A stretch of DNA of 64,000 nucleotides from a bacterium (GTDB lineage Bacteria; Pseudomonadota; Alphaproteobacteria; Rhodobacterales; Rhodobacteraceae): assembly GCA_016124195.1 (NCBI GenBank), contig WGOE01000010.1:1-64000 (forward strand), in the 5' to 3' direction. This document shows, piece after piece, positions 8,903 to 17,302 of the stretch (the first letter of the stretch is position 1; each line of letters opens with the position of its first letter). A program made the position numbers and the translations under genes. The notes beneath the pieces were generated by a model. That model worked only from the letters and a program-made list of their open reading frames with translations. It did no database searches and was not told where the DNA came from.

Positions 8903-10128
8903 CCAAGACCTGCCGCCACTGCGCCGCCCCCCTGCAGCACCGCTTTCTTGACCTCGGCTTCGCCCCGCCCTCCAACGCCTATCTTGCGCCGGAGGCGCTT
9001 GACCGGCCCGAGGTCGCCTATCCGCTGCGGCTGATGGTCTGCGGCCAATGTTATCTGGTCCAGACCGAGGATTTCGCCGCGCGCGAGGCCCTGTTTGACG
9101 CCCAATACGCCTATTTCTCGTCGACCTCGAAAAGCTGGCTCGACCATTCGGCGCGCTATGCGGCCGCGGTGACGAAGCGTTACGGCCTTGGCGCGGACAG
9201 TCTGGTGATCGAGGTCGCCTCGAACGACGGCTATCTGTTGCGCAACTTCGTGGCTGCCGGGATCCCCTGCCTTGGCATCGAGCCGACCGCCGCCACCGCC
9301 GATGCGGCCGAGGCGCAGGGCATTCCCGTCCTGCGTGACTTTTTCGGGCTCACCTTGGCCCGGGGTTTGGCCGCATCGGGGCGCCAGGCCGATCTGATCG
9401 CCGGCAACAACGTCTATGCCCATGTGCCCGACATCAATGACTTCACCCGCGGTCTGGCTGCCGCTCTCAAGCCGCAGGGCGTGGTGACGCTGGAATTCCC
9501 CCATCTGATGCGGCTGGTCGAGTTCTGCCAGTTCGATACGGTCTATCACGAGCATTTCTCGTATCTGTCGCTGATGAGCGTGACGCGCATCTTCGAGGCG
9601 GCTGGCCTGCGGATTTTTGATGTCGAGGAACTGCCCACTCACGGCGGCAGCCTGCGCGTGCACGGTTGCCTGACCGGCGCGGGCCATGAACCGACCCCCT
9701 CCGTCGCGGCTTTGCTGGCCGAAGAGGTGCGGCGCGGCATGGCGGGCCTTGCCTATTACGACGCCTTCCAGCCGCGGGCCGACCGGGTCAAGGACGCCTT
9801 CCTGCGTTTCCTGATCGACGCCAAGCGCGACGGCCGCAAGGTCGCGGCCTATGGTGCGGCCGCCAAGGGCAACACGTTGATGAACTATGCCGGGGTCAAG
9901 CCCGACCTCTTGCCCTTTGTCTGCGACGCGGCCCCGTCCAAGCAGGGAAAACTGATGCCGGGTAGTCATATTCCGATCTTGCCGCCTGCGGCGCTGGAGG
10001 CGGAGCGGCCCGATTTCATCGTGATCCTGCCGTGGAACATCGCCGCCGAGGTGCGCCAGCAACTGGCCCCGCTGGCTGCGCTTGGCACGCGCTTTGTCAC
10101 TGCCGTCCCGGACCTGACCATCACATGA
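8899..10128 (+). CDS. Sugar C-methyltransferase (zinc-binding, SAM-dependent; TylCIII-like)
   Basis: A 409-residue protein with the three-part layout of NDP-4-ketohexose C-3 methyltransferases. There is an N-terminal zinc module with two CXXC pairs (CRHC near residue 5, CGQC near 48), a central SAM fold with VIEVASNDGYLLRNF, and a C-terminal Rossmann-like part with KVAAYGAAAKGNTLMNY. It should put a methyl branch on the 4-keto sugar made by RfbG. Four-base overlaps on both sides tie it to the operon. Confidence 0.85.
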   Translation: MTKTCRHCAAPLQHRFLDLGFAPPSNAYLAPEALDRPEVAYPLRLMVCGQCYLVQTEDFAAREALFDAQYAYFSSTSKSWLDHSARYAAAVTKRYGLGADSLVIEVASNDGYLLRNFVAAGIPCLGIEPTAATADAAEAQGIPVLRDFFGLTLARGLAASGRQADLIAGNNVYAHVPDINDFTRGLAAALKPQGVVTLEFPHLMRLVEFCQFDTVYHEHFSYLSLMSVTRIFEAAGLRIFDVEELPTHGGSLRVHGCLTGAGHEPTPSVAALLAEEVRRGMAGLAYYDAFQPRADRVKDAFLRFLIDAKRDGRKVAAYGAAAKGNTLMNYAGVKPDLLPFVCDAAPSKQGKLMPGSHIPILPPAALEAERPDFIVILPWNIAAEVRQQLAPLAALGTRFVTAVPDLTIT

Positions 10129-10967
10129 CGCGCGTGCTTCTGACCGGCGCCACGGGGTTCGTGGGGGCACAGGTGCTGCGCCATCTTGTGGCCGCGGGGG
10201 CCGAGGTCACTGTCACCCTGCGTCCCGGCGCCGCCTTGCCAGATGGCGCCGCGGGTGCCGTACATAGCCCCGACCTTTTCGCCGAGGACGCCCGGTTCTG
10301 GGCCAAGGCCTGCGACGGCCACGACGCCGTGACCCATGTGGCCTGGTATGCCGAGCCGGGGAAATACCTGCATTCGCCCCTGAACCTCGATTGTCTGGCC
10401 GGCACGGTTCGGTTGGCCCAGGGCGCCGCTGCGGCCGGGGTCAGGCACTTTTCCGGGATCGGGACCTGCTTTGAATATGATCTGACGACCGCGGCTCTGG
10501 CGCGCCACGAAGCCTTGCCAACCAACGCCCCACTTGCCCCCGCAACGCCTTATGGGGCGGCCAAGGCCGCGGTCTGGCTCGCCCTGTCGCGCAATCTGAC
10601 GGGCCTGAACTTTGCCTGGTGCCGGCTGTTCTATCTCTACGGCGCGGGCGAGGATCCGCGCCGTCTGGTGCCTTACGTCCACCAGCGCCTGGCCGCAGGG
10701 CTGCCGGTCGAGCTGACTTCGGGCCAGCAATGGCGCGATTTCCTCGATGTGGCCGAGGCCGGGCGCCAGATCGCCGAAGTGACGCTGCAAGGCCTTGAGG
10801 GCGCGCTCAACATCTGCTCTGGCCGGCCCGTCACCGTGGCGGGCCTTGCCGCTGGCATCGCCGAAAGCTACGGTCGGCCCGATCTGATCCGCCTCGGCGC
10901 CCGTCCTGACCGCGCCGACGACCCGCCCTATGTCGTGGGCCTGCCCAGCCTGCCGCCCAAGGCCTGA
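10125..10967 (+). CDS. NAD(P)-dependent epimerase/dehydratase (ketoreductase candidate)
   Basis: A 280-residue extended short-chain dehydrogenase. The N-terminus VLLTGATGFVGAQVLRHLV is the nucleotide-binding motif; PYGAAKAAVWLAL contains the catalytic Tyr-X3-Lys. It probably reduces the C4 ketone (or epimerises) after C-methylation, finishing the CDP-sugar. Start is the ATG at 10125, overlapping the upstream TGA as ATGA. The next gene starts ten bases after its stop, behind AAAGGAAGA. Confidence 0.85.
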   Translation: MTRVLLTGATGFVGAQVLRHLVAAGAEVTVTLRPGAALPDGAAGAVHSPDLFAEDARFWAKACDGHDAVTHVAWYAEPGKYLHSPLNLDCLAGTVRLAQGAAAAGVRHFSGIGTCFEYDLTTAALARHEALPTNAPLAPATPYGAAKAAVWLALSRNLTGLNFAWCRLFYLYGAGEDPRRLVPYVHQRLAAGLPVELTSGQQWRDFLDVAEAGRQIAEVTLQGLEGALNICSGRPVTVAGLAAGIAESYGRPDLIRLGARPDRADDPPYVVGLPSLPPKA

Positions 10968-10977
10968 AAGGAAGAAG

Positions 10978-12033
10978 ATGACCCTGCGCGAGCTTTACCG
11001 GCAAGACGGCCTGCCGATCTTTCAAAACCGCATGTATGACAGCGAGGCCGCCGGCCGCGACTGCCCCAAGGGCGACATGCGGCTGGTCGAAGACATGCAG
11101 ACCGGCCTCGTCTTCAATGCCGCTTTCGACCCCGCCGCCATGGACTACGATGGTGCCTATCAGAACGAACAGGGTCACAGCCCGCACTTCAAGGCGCATA
11201 TGGAGGCCGTGGCCGATCTGGTCGAATCCAGGATGGGCACCCGGCGCCTGGTCGAGGTCGGCTGTGGCAAGGGCACCTTTCTGGAACTGCTTATGGCGCG
11301 CGGCGCCGAGGTCGTGGGCTATGATCCGACCTACGAGGGCTCCAACCCTGTCGTGCGGCGCGAATATTTCACCGAAGAGCTGGGGATCACCGGCGATGGT
11401 CTGATCTTGCGCCACGTGCTGGAACATATCGCCGATCCGGTCAGCTTTCTGCAGCGCCTGGCGGCGGCCAACGGCCACAAGGGGCTGATCTATATCGAGG
11501 TGCCTTGCCTCGACTGGATCTGCCGGCATCGCGCCTGGTTCGACATCTTTTATGAACATGTGAACTACTTCCGGCTCAGCGACTTTGACCGGATCTTCGG
11601 CCGCGTCGTCCATTCCGGCCGCGCTTTTGGCGGCCAATACCTGACCGTCATCGCCGACCTTTCCACGCTGCGCCGGCCGCAGCGCGATCCTGCCGATGCC
11701 GTGGCCTTTCCGCCCGATCTGACCGACCGCCTGATGGCCGAGGCCGGCGCGGAAGAAGGCCGCGTCGTCGTCTGGGGCGGCGCCTCCAAGGGTGTGATCT
11801 TTGCGCTGTTGCGCGCGCGGGCCGGCCATCCGGTCGACCGCGTCATCGACATCAATCCGGCCAAGCAGGGCCGCCATCTTGCCGCCACCGGCCTGCGCGT
11901 CATGTCGCCCGCCGAGGGGCTGGCCGATTTGCCCGACGGCAGCCCGATCTATGTGATGAACCCCAACTACCTTGAAGAAGTTCGCGCCATGGCCGGACCT
12001 CGCTTTGTTTGCAAAGGAATGAGCCATGACTGA
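10978..12033 (+). CDS. Class I SAM-dependent methyltransferase with C-terminal methyltransf_14-like domain
   Basis: A 351-residue protein. The SAM-binding motif is RRLVEVGCGKGTFLELL, with the acidic VVGYDPTYEG after the second strand and LRHVLEHIADP as the post-motif. The C-terminal VVVWGGASKGVIFALL and IDINPAKQGRHL mirror the C-terminal domain of the C-methyltransferase two genes upstream, but the CXXC zinc module is absent. It may methylate an O or N position of the same sugar or glycan. AAAGGAAG precedes the ATG. Confidence 0.8.
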   Translation: MTLRELYRQDGLPIFQNRMYDSEAAGRDCPKGDMRLVEDMQTGLVFNAAFDPAAMDYDGAYQNEQGHSPHFKAHMEAVADLVESRMGTRRLVEVGCGKGTFLELLMARGAEVVGYDPTYEGSNPVVRREYFTEELGITGDGLILRHVLEHIADPVSFLQRLAAANGHKGLIYIEVPCLDWICRHRAWFDIFYEHVNYFRLSDFDRIFGRVVHSGRAFGGQYLTVIADLSTLRRPQRDPADAVAFPPDLTDRLMAEAGAEEGRVVVWGGASKGVIFALLRARAGHPVDRVIDINPAKQGRHLAATGLRVMSPAEGLADLPDGSPIYVMNPNYLEEVRAMAGPRFVCKGMSHD

Positions 12034-12793
12034 ATTCGAACAAGAAGTCTCCGCCCGTCTGGAGGCCGTGCCCGCCAACCAGGCCCTGCAGGCCGCCGCG
12101 GCCGGGTTTCTCAAGGAATCCATCGCCGCGCGCTATTCCTACAACTTCTTCTGGATGGGTCGCCCGATCATCCAATACCCGCAGGACATGGCCGCGATGC
12201 AAGAGATCGTCTGGCAGGTCCGCCCCGATGTGATCGTGGAAACCGGTATCGCCCATGGTGGGTCGCTGGTGCTTTCGGCCTCGCTTCTGGCGCTTCTGGA
12301 CCTGTGCGATGCCACTGAGACGGGCGAGATGCTGGACCCGTCCAAGCCCAAGCGGCGGGTGGTTGGCATCGACATCGACATTCGCGCCCATAACCGCGCC
12401 GCCATCGAGGCGCATCCGATGGCCAACCGGATCACCATGATCGAAGGCTCGTCGATCGACGCAGCCATCGTGGCCCAGGTCAGCGCGGCGGTGGGCGATG
12501 CCAAGCGGGTTCTGGTCTGCCTTGACAGCAACCACACCCACGACCACGTGCTTGCCGAACTTCAGGCCTATGCGCCCATGGTCACGCCCGGCAGCTATTG
12601 CATCGTCTTTGACACGGTGGTCGAGGATCTGCCCAAAGAGCTTTCCTTCGACCGGCCCTGGGGGCCCGGCGCCAATCCCAAGACCGCGATCCACGCCTGG
12701 CTGCCGACCCAGACCGAGTTTCAGATTGACCGCAGTTGGGATGCCAAGCTGGTTGTTTCGGTTGCGCCCGACGGTTTCTTGAAGCGCCGTTGA
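12026..12793 (+). CDS. Cephalosporin hydroxylase / rhamnosyl O-methyltransferase family protein (CmcI-like)
   Basis: A 255-residue member of the CmcI family, despite the name mostly SAM-dependent O-methyltransferases of sugars. Seen are FFWMGRPIIQYPQDM, the SAM-binding VIVETGIAHGGSLVLSA, VVGIDIDIRAHNR and VCLDSNHTHDHVL, which carries the metal/catalytic residues of the family. It overlaps the upstream methyltransferase by eight bases and ends the cassette. It probably O-methylates the finished sugar; which hydroxyl cannot be read from sequence. Confidence 0.85.
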   Translation: MTEFEQEVSARLEAVPANQALQAAAAGFLKESIAARYSYNFFWMGRPIIQYPQDMAAMQEIVWQVRPDVIVETGIAHGGSLVLSASLLALLDLCDATETGEMLDPSKPKRRVVGIDIDIRAHNRAAIEAHPMANRITMIEGSSIDAAIVAQVSAAVGDAKRVLVCLDSNHTHDHVLAELQAYAPMVTPGSYCIVFDTVVEDLPKELSFDRPWGPGANPKTAIHAWLPTQTEFQIDRSWDAKLVVSVAPDGFLKRR

Positions 12794-12992
12794 GGGCAAG
12801 GCGCGGCGCATCGCTTGAGCCGGAGCGGCGCCGGTCTTGCCCCGGGCCTGGCCGGGAACCGCAGGAAAATCCTTGGTCCGAGGCCGTGAAACGGTTTTTC
12901 AGATCGAGCGACCGGAGTCTGCCGAGGTGCCCGGGCCCGCGCGCTGTCAAGCCCGGGATGCCGCGAGACCAAAGGCATCCGCAGGCGTCCGG

Positions 12993-14633
12993 TCAGAAAT
13001 TCTCCCATTGCGGGCCGGCGCCTGCGGCCTTGGCCGGCCTTGCGGCAACTGCCTCGACCGGGCTTGGTCTTGGCGCCGGTGGCAGGGGTATGATCTGGCC
13101 CGATTTTGCGCCCGATTTTTCCTTGTGCTGCGGGACCTTGAACATCGCCACAATATCGGCGAGCCCCGCGGCATCCGCGCGCAATGCGAGGCTCGCGGCC
13201 GTCGATTCCTCGACCATGGCGGCGTTCTGCTGGGTGACCTGATCCAGTTGGCTGACGCCAACGTTGATCTCTGCCAGACCCGAGGATTGTTCGCCCGCCG
13301 CCGCCGCTATGCTCGAGACATGGGTGGAAATGCCCACGACCGAGCCCAGCATGGTGTTCAGTGCATCGCCTGCCTTGCCCACCTGATCCACCCCGCGCCC
13401 GACATGCCGCGCCGAAGCGCTGATCAGGCTCTTGATCTCTTTGGCCGCATCCGACGAACGCTGTGCCAGCGCCCGCACTTCAGAGGCCACGACCGCAAAG
13501 CCACGCCCCGCATCGCCGGCCCGGGCCGCCTCAACCCCGGCATTCAGCGCCAGAAGATTGGTCTGGAAGGCGATATCGTCGATCGACCCGATGATCTGCG
13601 AGATCTGCTGCGACGAGGCTTCGATCTCGGACATGGCGGCAACAGCGCCTTCGACCACGACCTTGCTTTCCTCGGCCCGCTCGCGTGCTTCACGCACGAT
13701 CTCCTCGACATCGCGGGCGCCACCGGCGGCCAGACGGACCGAACTGGTCAGCTCGTCCAGCGCCGCTGCGGTTTCCTCAAGGGCTGCGGCCTGATTTTCG
13801 GTCCGGCGCGACAGATCTTCAGAGGCGCCGCTGATTTCGGCCGAACGGGCCCGAATGCTGTGTGAGGCGTCGATCACCTGCATGATCGTGTCGGAGAGAT
13901 TGGCCACGGCCGTGTTGAAATCGACGCGCAGCGGTTCGTAGTCGCTGGCAAAGGCCTGCGTGATCGGTCTGGTCAGATTGCCCGAGGACAGATCCTTCAG
14001 ACCACTGCCCAGCGAGCCCACGACCCGCCGCAGCGCCTCGCGTTCGGCGGTCTGGGCCTCGGCAAGGGACATCGCCTCAAGCTCGGCGGCCCTGGCTTGG
14101 GTCACCAGCGCATCGGCAGAGGTGAACAGACGCACCAGAACCGTGGCCAGCCAGATCAGCGGCACCGCCTCGACCACCAGTACCACTGCATGCAACGTCA
14201 CGCGTCCCAAAGAGGCCTGACCGGGGAAGATCGCCGCGGTGAAGGTGAAATTCAGTACCAGGTGATGAACCGCGATCACGATGGCAAAGGTGGCAATTGG
14301 CCGCCAATCGCAGAAGACCGCTGTCAGCGCGAAGGCGGCAAAGAAGATCATATGGCTGTCGGCCTGCCAGGGATGGCCCCGTAGCAGATAGACGATGGCC
14401 GACACGGCGATGGCGAGGCCCGCCGAGGCCGACATCTGGACCGACAGGACCGAGCCCTGCTGGCGCATCTGCACCGTGACGATGCCGGCGATGACCACCA
14501 GAAGGGCGGCGCAGGTCAGCCCATCCGTACCCAGAACATAGCCCAGAGCCGCCACCAGAGGGACATGAGCCCACAGCAGGATCACGGCGTAATGAAGCGC
14601 GCGTCGGCGCAGGTCGCAGATGGTGACGATCAT
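12993..14633 (-). CDS. Methyl-accepting chemotaxis protein with six-helix membrane domain
   Basis: A 546-residue chemoreceptor. Residues 10 to about 195 form roughly six membrane helices with very short loops and no periplasmic ligand domain. A HAMP-like linker follows, then the cytoplasmic coiled coil with the conserved hairpin tip [20 protein letters not shown]. The protein ends in QWENF, close to the NWETF-type pentapeptide that tethers CheR and CheB. The ATG at 14633 is chosen because it follows the upstream gene's TGA by one base. The signal may be sensed in the membrane. Confidence 0.9.
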   Translation of the reverse strand: MIVTICDLRRRALHYAVILLWAHVPLVAALGYVLGTDGLTCAALLVVIAGIVTVQMRQQGSVLSVQMSASAGLAIAVSAIVYLLRGHPWQADSHMIFFAAFALTAVFCDWRPIATFAIVIAVHHLVLNFTFTAAIFPGQASLGRVTLHAVVLVVEAVPLIWLATVLVRLFTSADALVTQARAAELEAMSLAEAQTAEREALRRVVGSLGSGLKDLSSGNLTRPITQAFASDYEPLRVDFNTAVANLSDTIMQVIDASHSIRARSAEISGASEDLSRRTENQAAALEETAAALDELTSSVRLAAGGARDVEEIVREARERAEESKVVVEGAVAAMSEIEASSQQISQIIGSIDDIAFQTNLLALNAGVEAARAGDAGRGFAVVASEVRALAQRSSDAAKEIKSLISASARHVGRGVDQVGKAGDALNTMLGSVVGISTHVSSIAAAAGEQSSGLAEINVGVSQLDQVTQQNAAMVEESTAASLALRADAAGLADIVAMFKVPQHKEKSGAKSGQIIPLPPAPRPSPVEAVAARPAKAAGAGPQWENF

Positions 14634-14634
14634 G

Positions 14635-14940
14635 TCAAATCCTTTTCTCGATGCTGCCGCACAGGATGGTTCCGGTCGCATCCAGCAGCCAGAAGCCCTG
14701 ACCGCGCAGGCGGGCCAGGGCCTCGCCGTCGCCGCCGGTGTCGAGGACGATGACATGGCGCAGCCAGTGCATGTCCACGATTGCCAGTCCTGTCCCGGCC
14801 GCGCGACTGACCCCGTCGCTCTGCCAGGGCGGGATCAGGACGGCGATCTGCCGCGATTGCGCGGTCGGACCAAAGGTCAGACCGGTCAGAGTTGCCATGC
14901 CCAAAATGGCGATCACGAGGGCACCAGCGTAGCCTGTCAT
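14635..14940 (-). CDS. Small membrane-anchored protein coupled to the chemoreceptor
   Basis: A 101-residue hypothetical protein with one N-terminal hydrophobic helix (about residues 5-24, [18 protein letters not shown]) and a small soluble part of about 75 residues, predicted outside the cytoplasm. It contains [20 protein letters not shown] and one Cys near the C-terminus. Its TGA lies one base before the chemoreceptor start, so the two are translationally coupled. It may be a periplasmic sensory or accessory partner for a receptor that lacks its own periplasmic domain; no family was recognised. Confidence 0.6.
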   Translation of the reverse strand: MTGYAGALVIAILGMATLTGLTFGPTAQSRQIAVLIPPWQSDGVSRAAGTGLAIVDMHWLRHVIVLDTGGDGEALARLRGQGFWLLDATGTILCGSIEKRI

Positions 14941-15221
14941 CGGACCCTCCTGTTACAGGTCCATGCTTAACCGCCAAAGTTGAACAGCACCTTAAAGCGC
15001 AAGGGGATGGTTTGCGGCGAACGGCTTTCTGCCGGCTCGTGCGACCGAAGGACCGGACCGCCCTTCCGGTTGGCGCACAATTTCCATTTCAGGTCAGAAG
15101 GTTGGCTTTCCATCGCGCCATAGCGTTCGACCCGCCGGATCTTGTGGCCGGCCGAAGCTTCGGGATTGCGCGTTCAACGGCCTTGCACCGGCTCTCGGGC
15201 TTGGCTATGGGAAGCCTTCGG

Positions 15222-15297
15222 GGGTGGTTAGCTCAGTTGGTAGAGCGTCTCGTTTACACCGAGAATGTCGGGGGTTCGAGTCCCTCACCACCCACCA
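15222..15297 (+). tRNA. tRNA-Val (anticodon TAC)
   Basis: A 76-base cloverleaf: acceptor GGGTGGT/ACCACCC, D-arm GCTCAGTTGGTAGAGC, anticodon loop TTTACAC with anticodon TAC (reads GTA), T-arm with GGTTCGAGTCC, encoded CCA. It is a single gene in a region otherwise free of coding sequence. Confidence 0.96.
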
Positions 15298-15652
15298 GCT
15301 TGAAACAAAGGACCGATCCGCACGTTGCAAGACGTTCGTGCCGCTGAAGTTGGCGGCCGCTGGCTGCTGCAAGGTCCGGTCCGACCAGGGCCTCACGGAT
15401 GATGACGGGGATGCGGACGGCCGCCTCGCCCGCGCAATCTGCCAGAAACGCTTCGTGCCGCGGAGCTGATGCCTTCCTGTCGTGCTTATATCGGTCGTTG
15501 GCCTGCCGTCGATCCATGCGGCCCGAAGGACCCGGCGTGAGGTCGGGTGGTGGCGGGCGGTCCGCTTGGCCCTCGCGCCGGGCAGGGTGCTCGCGGTCGG
15601 GTGGCCGAGATATGCGGCTTGGGCCGCAACGGACCCGCAAGGCGCGGTCCGG
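15298..15652. other. Gene-free stretch with a hairpin after glpD-like gene
   Basis: About 355 bp between tRNA-Val and the 3' end of the leftward glpD-like gene. No frame here looks like a protein. At 15631-15650 an imperfect hairpin (GGACC-CGC / GCG-GGTCC) lies just past the glpD-like stop and could end that transcript, though no T-run follows. Nothing else was recognised. Confidence 0.4.
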
Positions 15653-17302
15653 TCAAAGCCGCATCATGTGCTTCTCAGCCAGGTCCAGCACCGCCTGCCT
15701 TTCACGGGCCTTGCGCGCTGCGTCCCACCCCAGGGCCGTGGCGGCGCAGTCTGCGATCTGGTCGAGGTTCGCCCTTGTCAGGCTGCCGGTCATGGCCAGC
15801 GTGGTGCGGCGCAGCACAAGGTCCGCCAGATGGCGCACCTGTTCGTGGCGCAGGATCCAGTCCAGTTCCGCGAGGTCGTAGGTCGGGGCACCGTCCAGAA
15901 CACCCGCCGGACCGGCATGGGCCATGACCTCTGCCGCGGTCGAGCCATAGCGGCCCAGAAGCGTCGCAACCCGGTCTTCCGACAAGCCATGCCGGCTGGC
16001 CTGCGCAGCGATCCATCCGGCGCGGTCCTTGGGCAGATCCTTGCCACCGCCGATCGGCAGATCGCGCGTGCTGATGCGGCGCGTCCGGCCCAGCCGGGTC
16101 AGCACGCCATCGGCCACCTCTTCGGCAAAGCCGCGAAAGGTGGTCCATTTCCCGCCCACAAGCGAGATCACCGGATAGGGCCGCGCGGATGTCGCCGCGA
16201 TCACGGGGGCCGAGTGGTCGCGGCTGATCAGGCCGGGATTGGCGGCATCCGAGGCGGGCAGCGGACGGATCCCGGCATAGGCAAAGATGATCTGGCTGCG
16301 GTCGAACGACAGGCCGGGCAGAAGCCCGCGCAACGCCCCCAGGAAATAGTCGATCTCGGACGCCTCGCAGCGCACTGTGTCAGGGTCCGAGGCCTTTATG
16401 TCGGTCGACCCCACGAGGGCCTTGCCAAGGAAGTCGTAGACAAGGCAGATGCGGCCGTCGTCAGCCTCGAAATAGATCATCTGACCCTTGAGAGCCGCGA
16501 CGAGTTCGGGGTGATCGAGCAGGATATGCGACCCTTTGGTGCCGCCGATCATGCGCGAAGGCGCGCCGAGGCTGGCGTTCACCCGGTCGATCCAGGGGCC
16601 GGCCGCGTTGATGACAAGGCGTGGTGCGACGGTAAAGCAGCCGTCCGGTCCCATGAAGTCAAGCTGGCCAGCCCGGGTTTCTGTCAGTTCGGCATAGTTC
16701 ACCGCCTTCGAGGCCGGATTGGCGGCCATGCCATCGGCCAGGAGTTCCCAGACCAGACGCTCGGGCCGGCTGATCTTGGCGTCGTAATAGGTGCCGGCGG
16801 CCAAGATGCGCGGGGTCAGCGCCGGCAGGTCGGCCAGGGCGCGACGCCGCCCCTTCATGGCATGGCGCGGCATGACCTTGGCGCGGCTGCCGTAGAAGTC
16901 ATAGAGGGCAAGGCCGATCTTGATCAGCACCGCCCCGCGGCTGCGCGGCGCGGTGGTTGACCCCATCAGCGTACGCAGCGCAGCCCAGATGCCCTTGGTC
17001 CAGGAAAAGATCGGGATGACGGTCGGCAGGGGTTCGACGCAATGGGCGGCGTTGCGCAGCAGCAGGTTGCGCTCCAGCGTCGATTGCGCGACCAGCCGGA
17101 ATTCGCCGGTCTCAAGATACTTCAAACCGCCGTGGATCAGCCGAGACGGGGCGGCCGACGTGCCAGAGCCATAGTCGGCGCGATCGACGATCAGGCATGA
17201 GACGCCCTGTTCGCTGAGGTCGCGAAACAGGCCCGCGCCGTTGATGCCGGCGCCGAGGATCAGGACATCGGGGCCCAGAATGTCGGGGGTGATCTCAGCC
17301 AT
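15653..17302 (-). CDS. FAD-dependent glycerol-3-phosphate dehydrogenase family protein (GlpD/EryB paralogue)
   Basis: A 549-residue flavoprotein that oxidises a polyol phosphate at the membrane and passes electrons to quinone. The FAD motif is VLILGAGINGAGLFRDL; SRLIHGGLKYLETGEFRLV and VISLVGGKWTTFRGFAEE are GlpD signatures. The C-terminal about 130 residues match the GlpD C-domain. The ATG at 17302 overlaps the kinase stop by eight bases. It is clearly diverged from EryB at 26117. Paired with a LyxK-like kinase, it should act on that kinase's product; glycerol 3-phosphate is the alternative. Confidence 0.85.
   Translation of the reverse strand: MAEITPDILGPDVLILGAGINGAGLFRDLSEQGVSCLIVDRADYGSGTSAAPSRLIHGGLKYLETGEFRLVAQSTLERNLLLRNAAHCVEPLPTVIPIFSWTKGIWAALRTLMGSTTAPRSRGAVLIKIGLALYDFYGSRAKVMPRHAMKGRRRALADLPALTPRILAAGTYYDAKISRPERLVWELLADGMAANPASKAVNYAELTETRAGQLDFMGPDGCFTVAPRLVINAAGPWIDRVNASLGAPSRMIGGTKGSHILLDHPELVAALKGQMIYFEADDGRICLVYDFLGKALVGSTDIKASDPDTVRCEASEIDYFLGALRGLLPGLSFDRSQIIFAYAGIRPLPASDAANPGLISRDHSAPVIAATSARPYPVISLVGGKWTTFRGFAEEVADGVLTRLGRTRRISTRDLPIGGGKDLPKDRAGWIAAQASRHGLSEDRVATLLGRYGSTAAEVMAHAGPAGVLDGAPTYDLAELDWILRHEQVRHLADLVLRRTTLAMTGSLTRANLDQIADCAATALGWDAARKARERQAVLDLAEKHMMRL

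Noticed and set aside
12794-12992. GGGCAAG...CTTGCCC repeat after the CmcI-like gene as a terminator
   Set aside because: The arms are too far apart with poor internal pairing, so it is not a convincing hairpin.
3522-15297. tRNA genes as attachment sites of an integrated element
   Set aside because: No integrase and no repeated 3' tRNA segment was seen near either tRNA.
15254-15640. Minus-strand frame of about 128 codons across tRNA-Val
   Set aside because: It covers the tRNA gene and has no protein character; chance frame.
15653-17302. Naming this gene eryB
   Set aside because: A better EryB sits in the canonical eryA-eryB-eryC order at 26117; this paralogue pairs with a different kinase.
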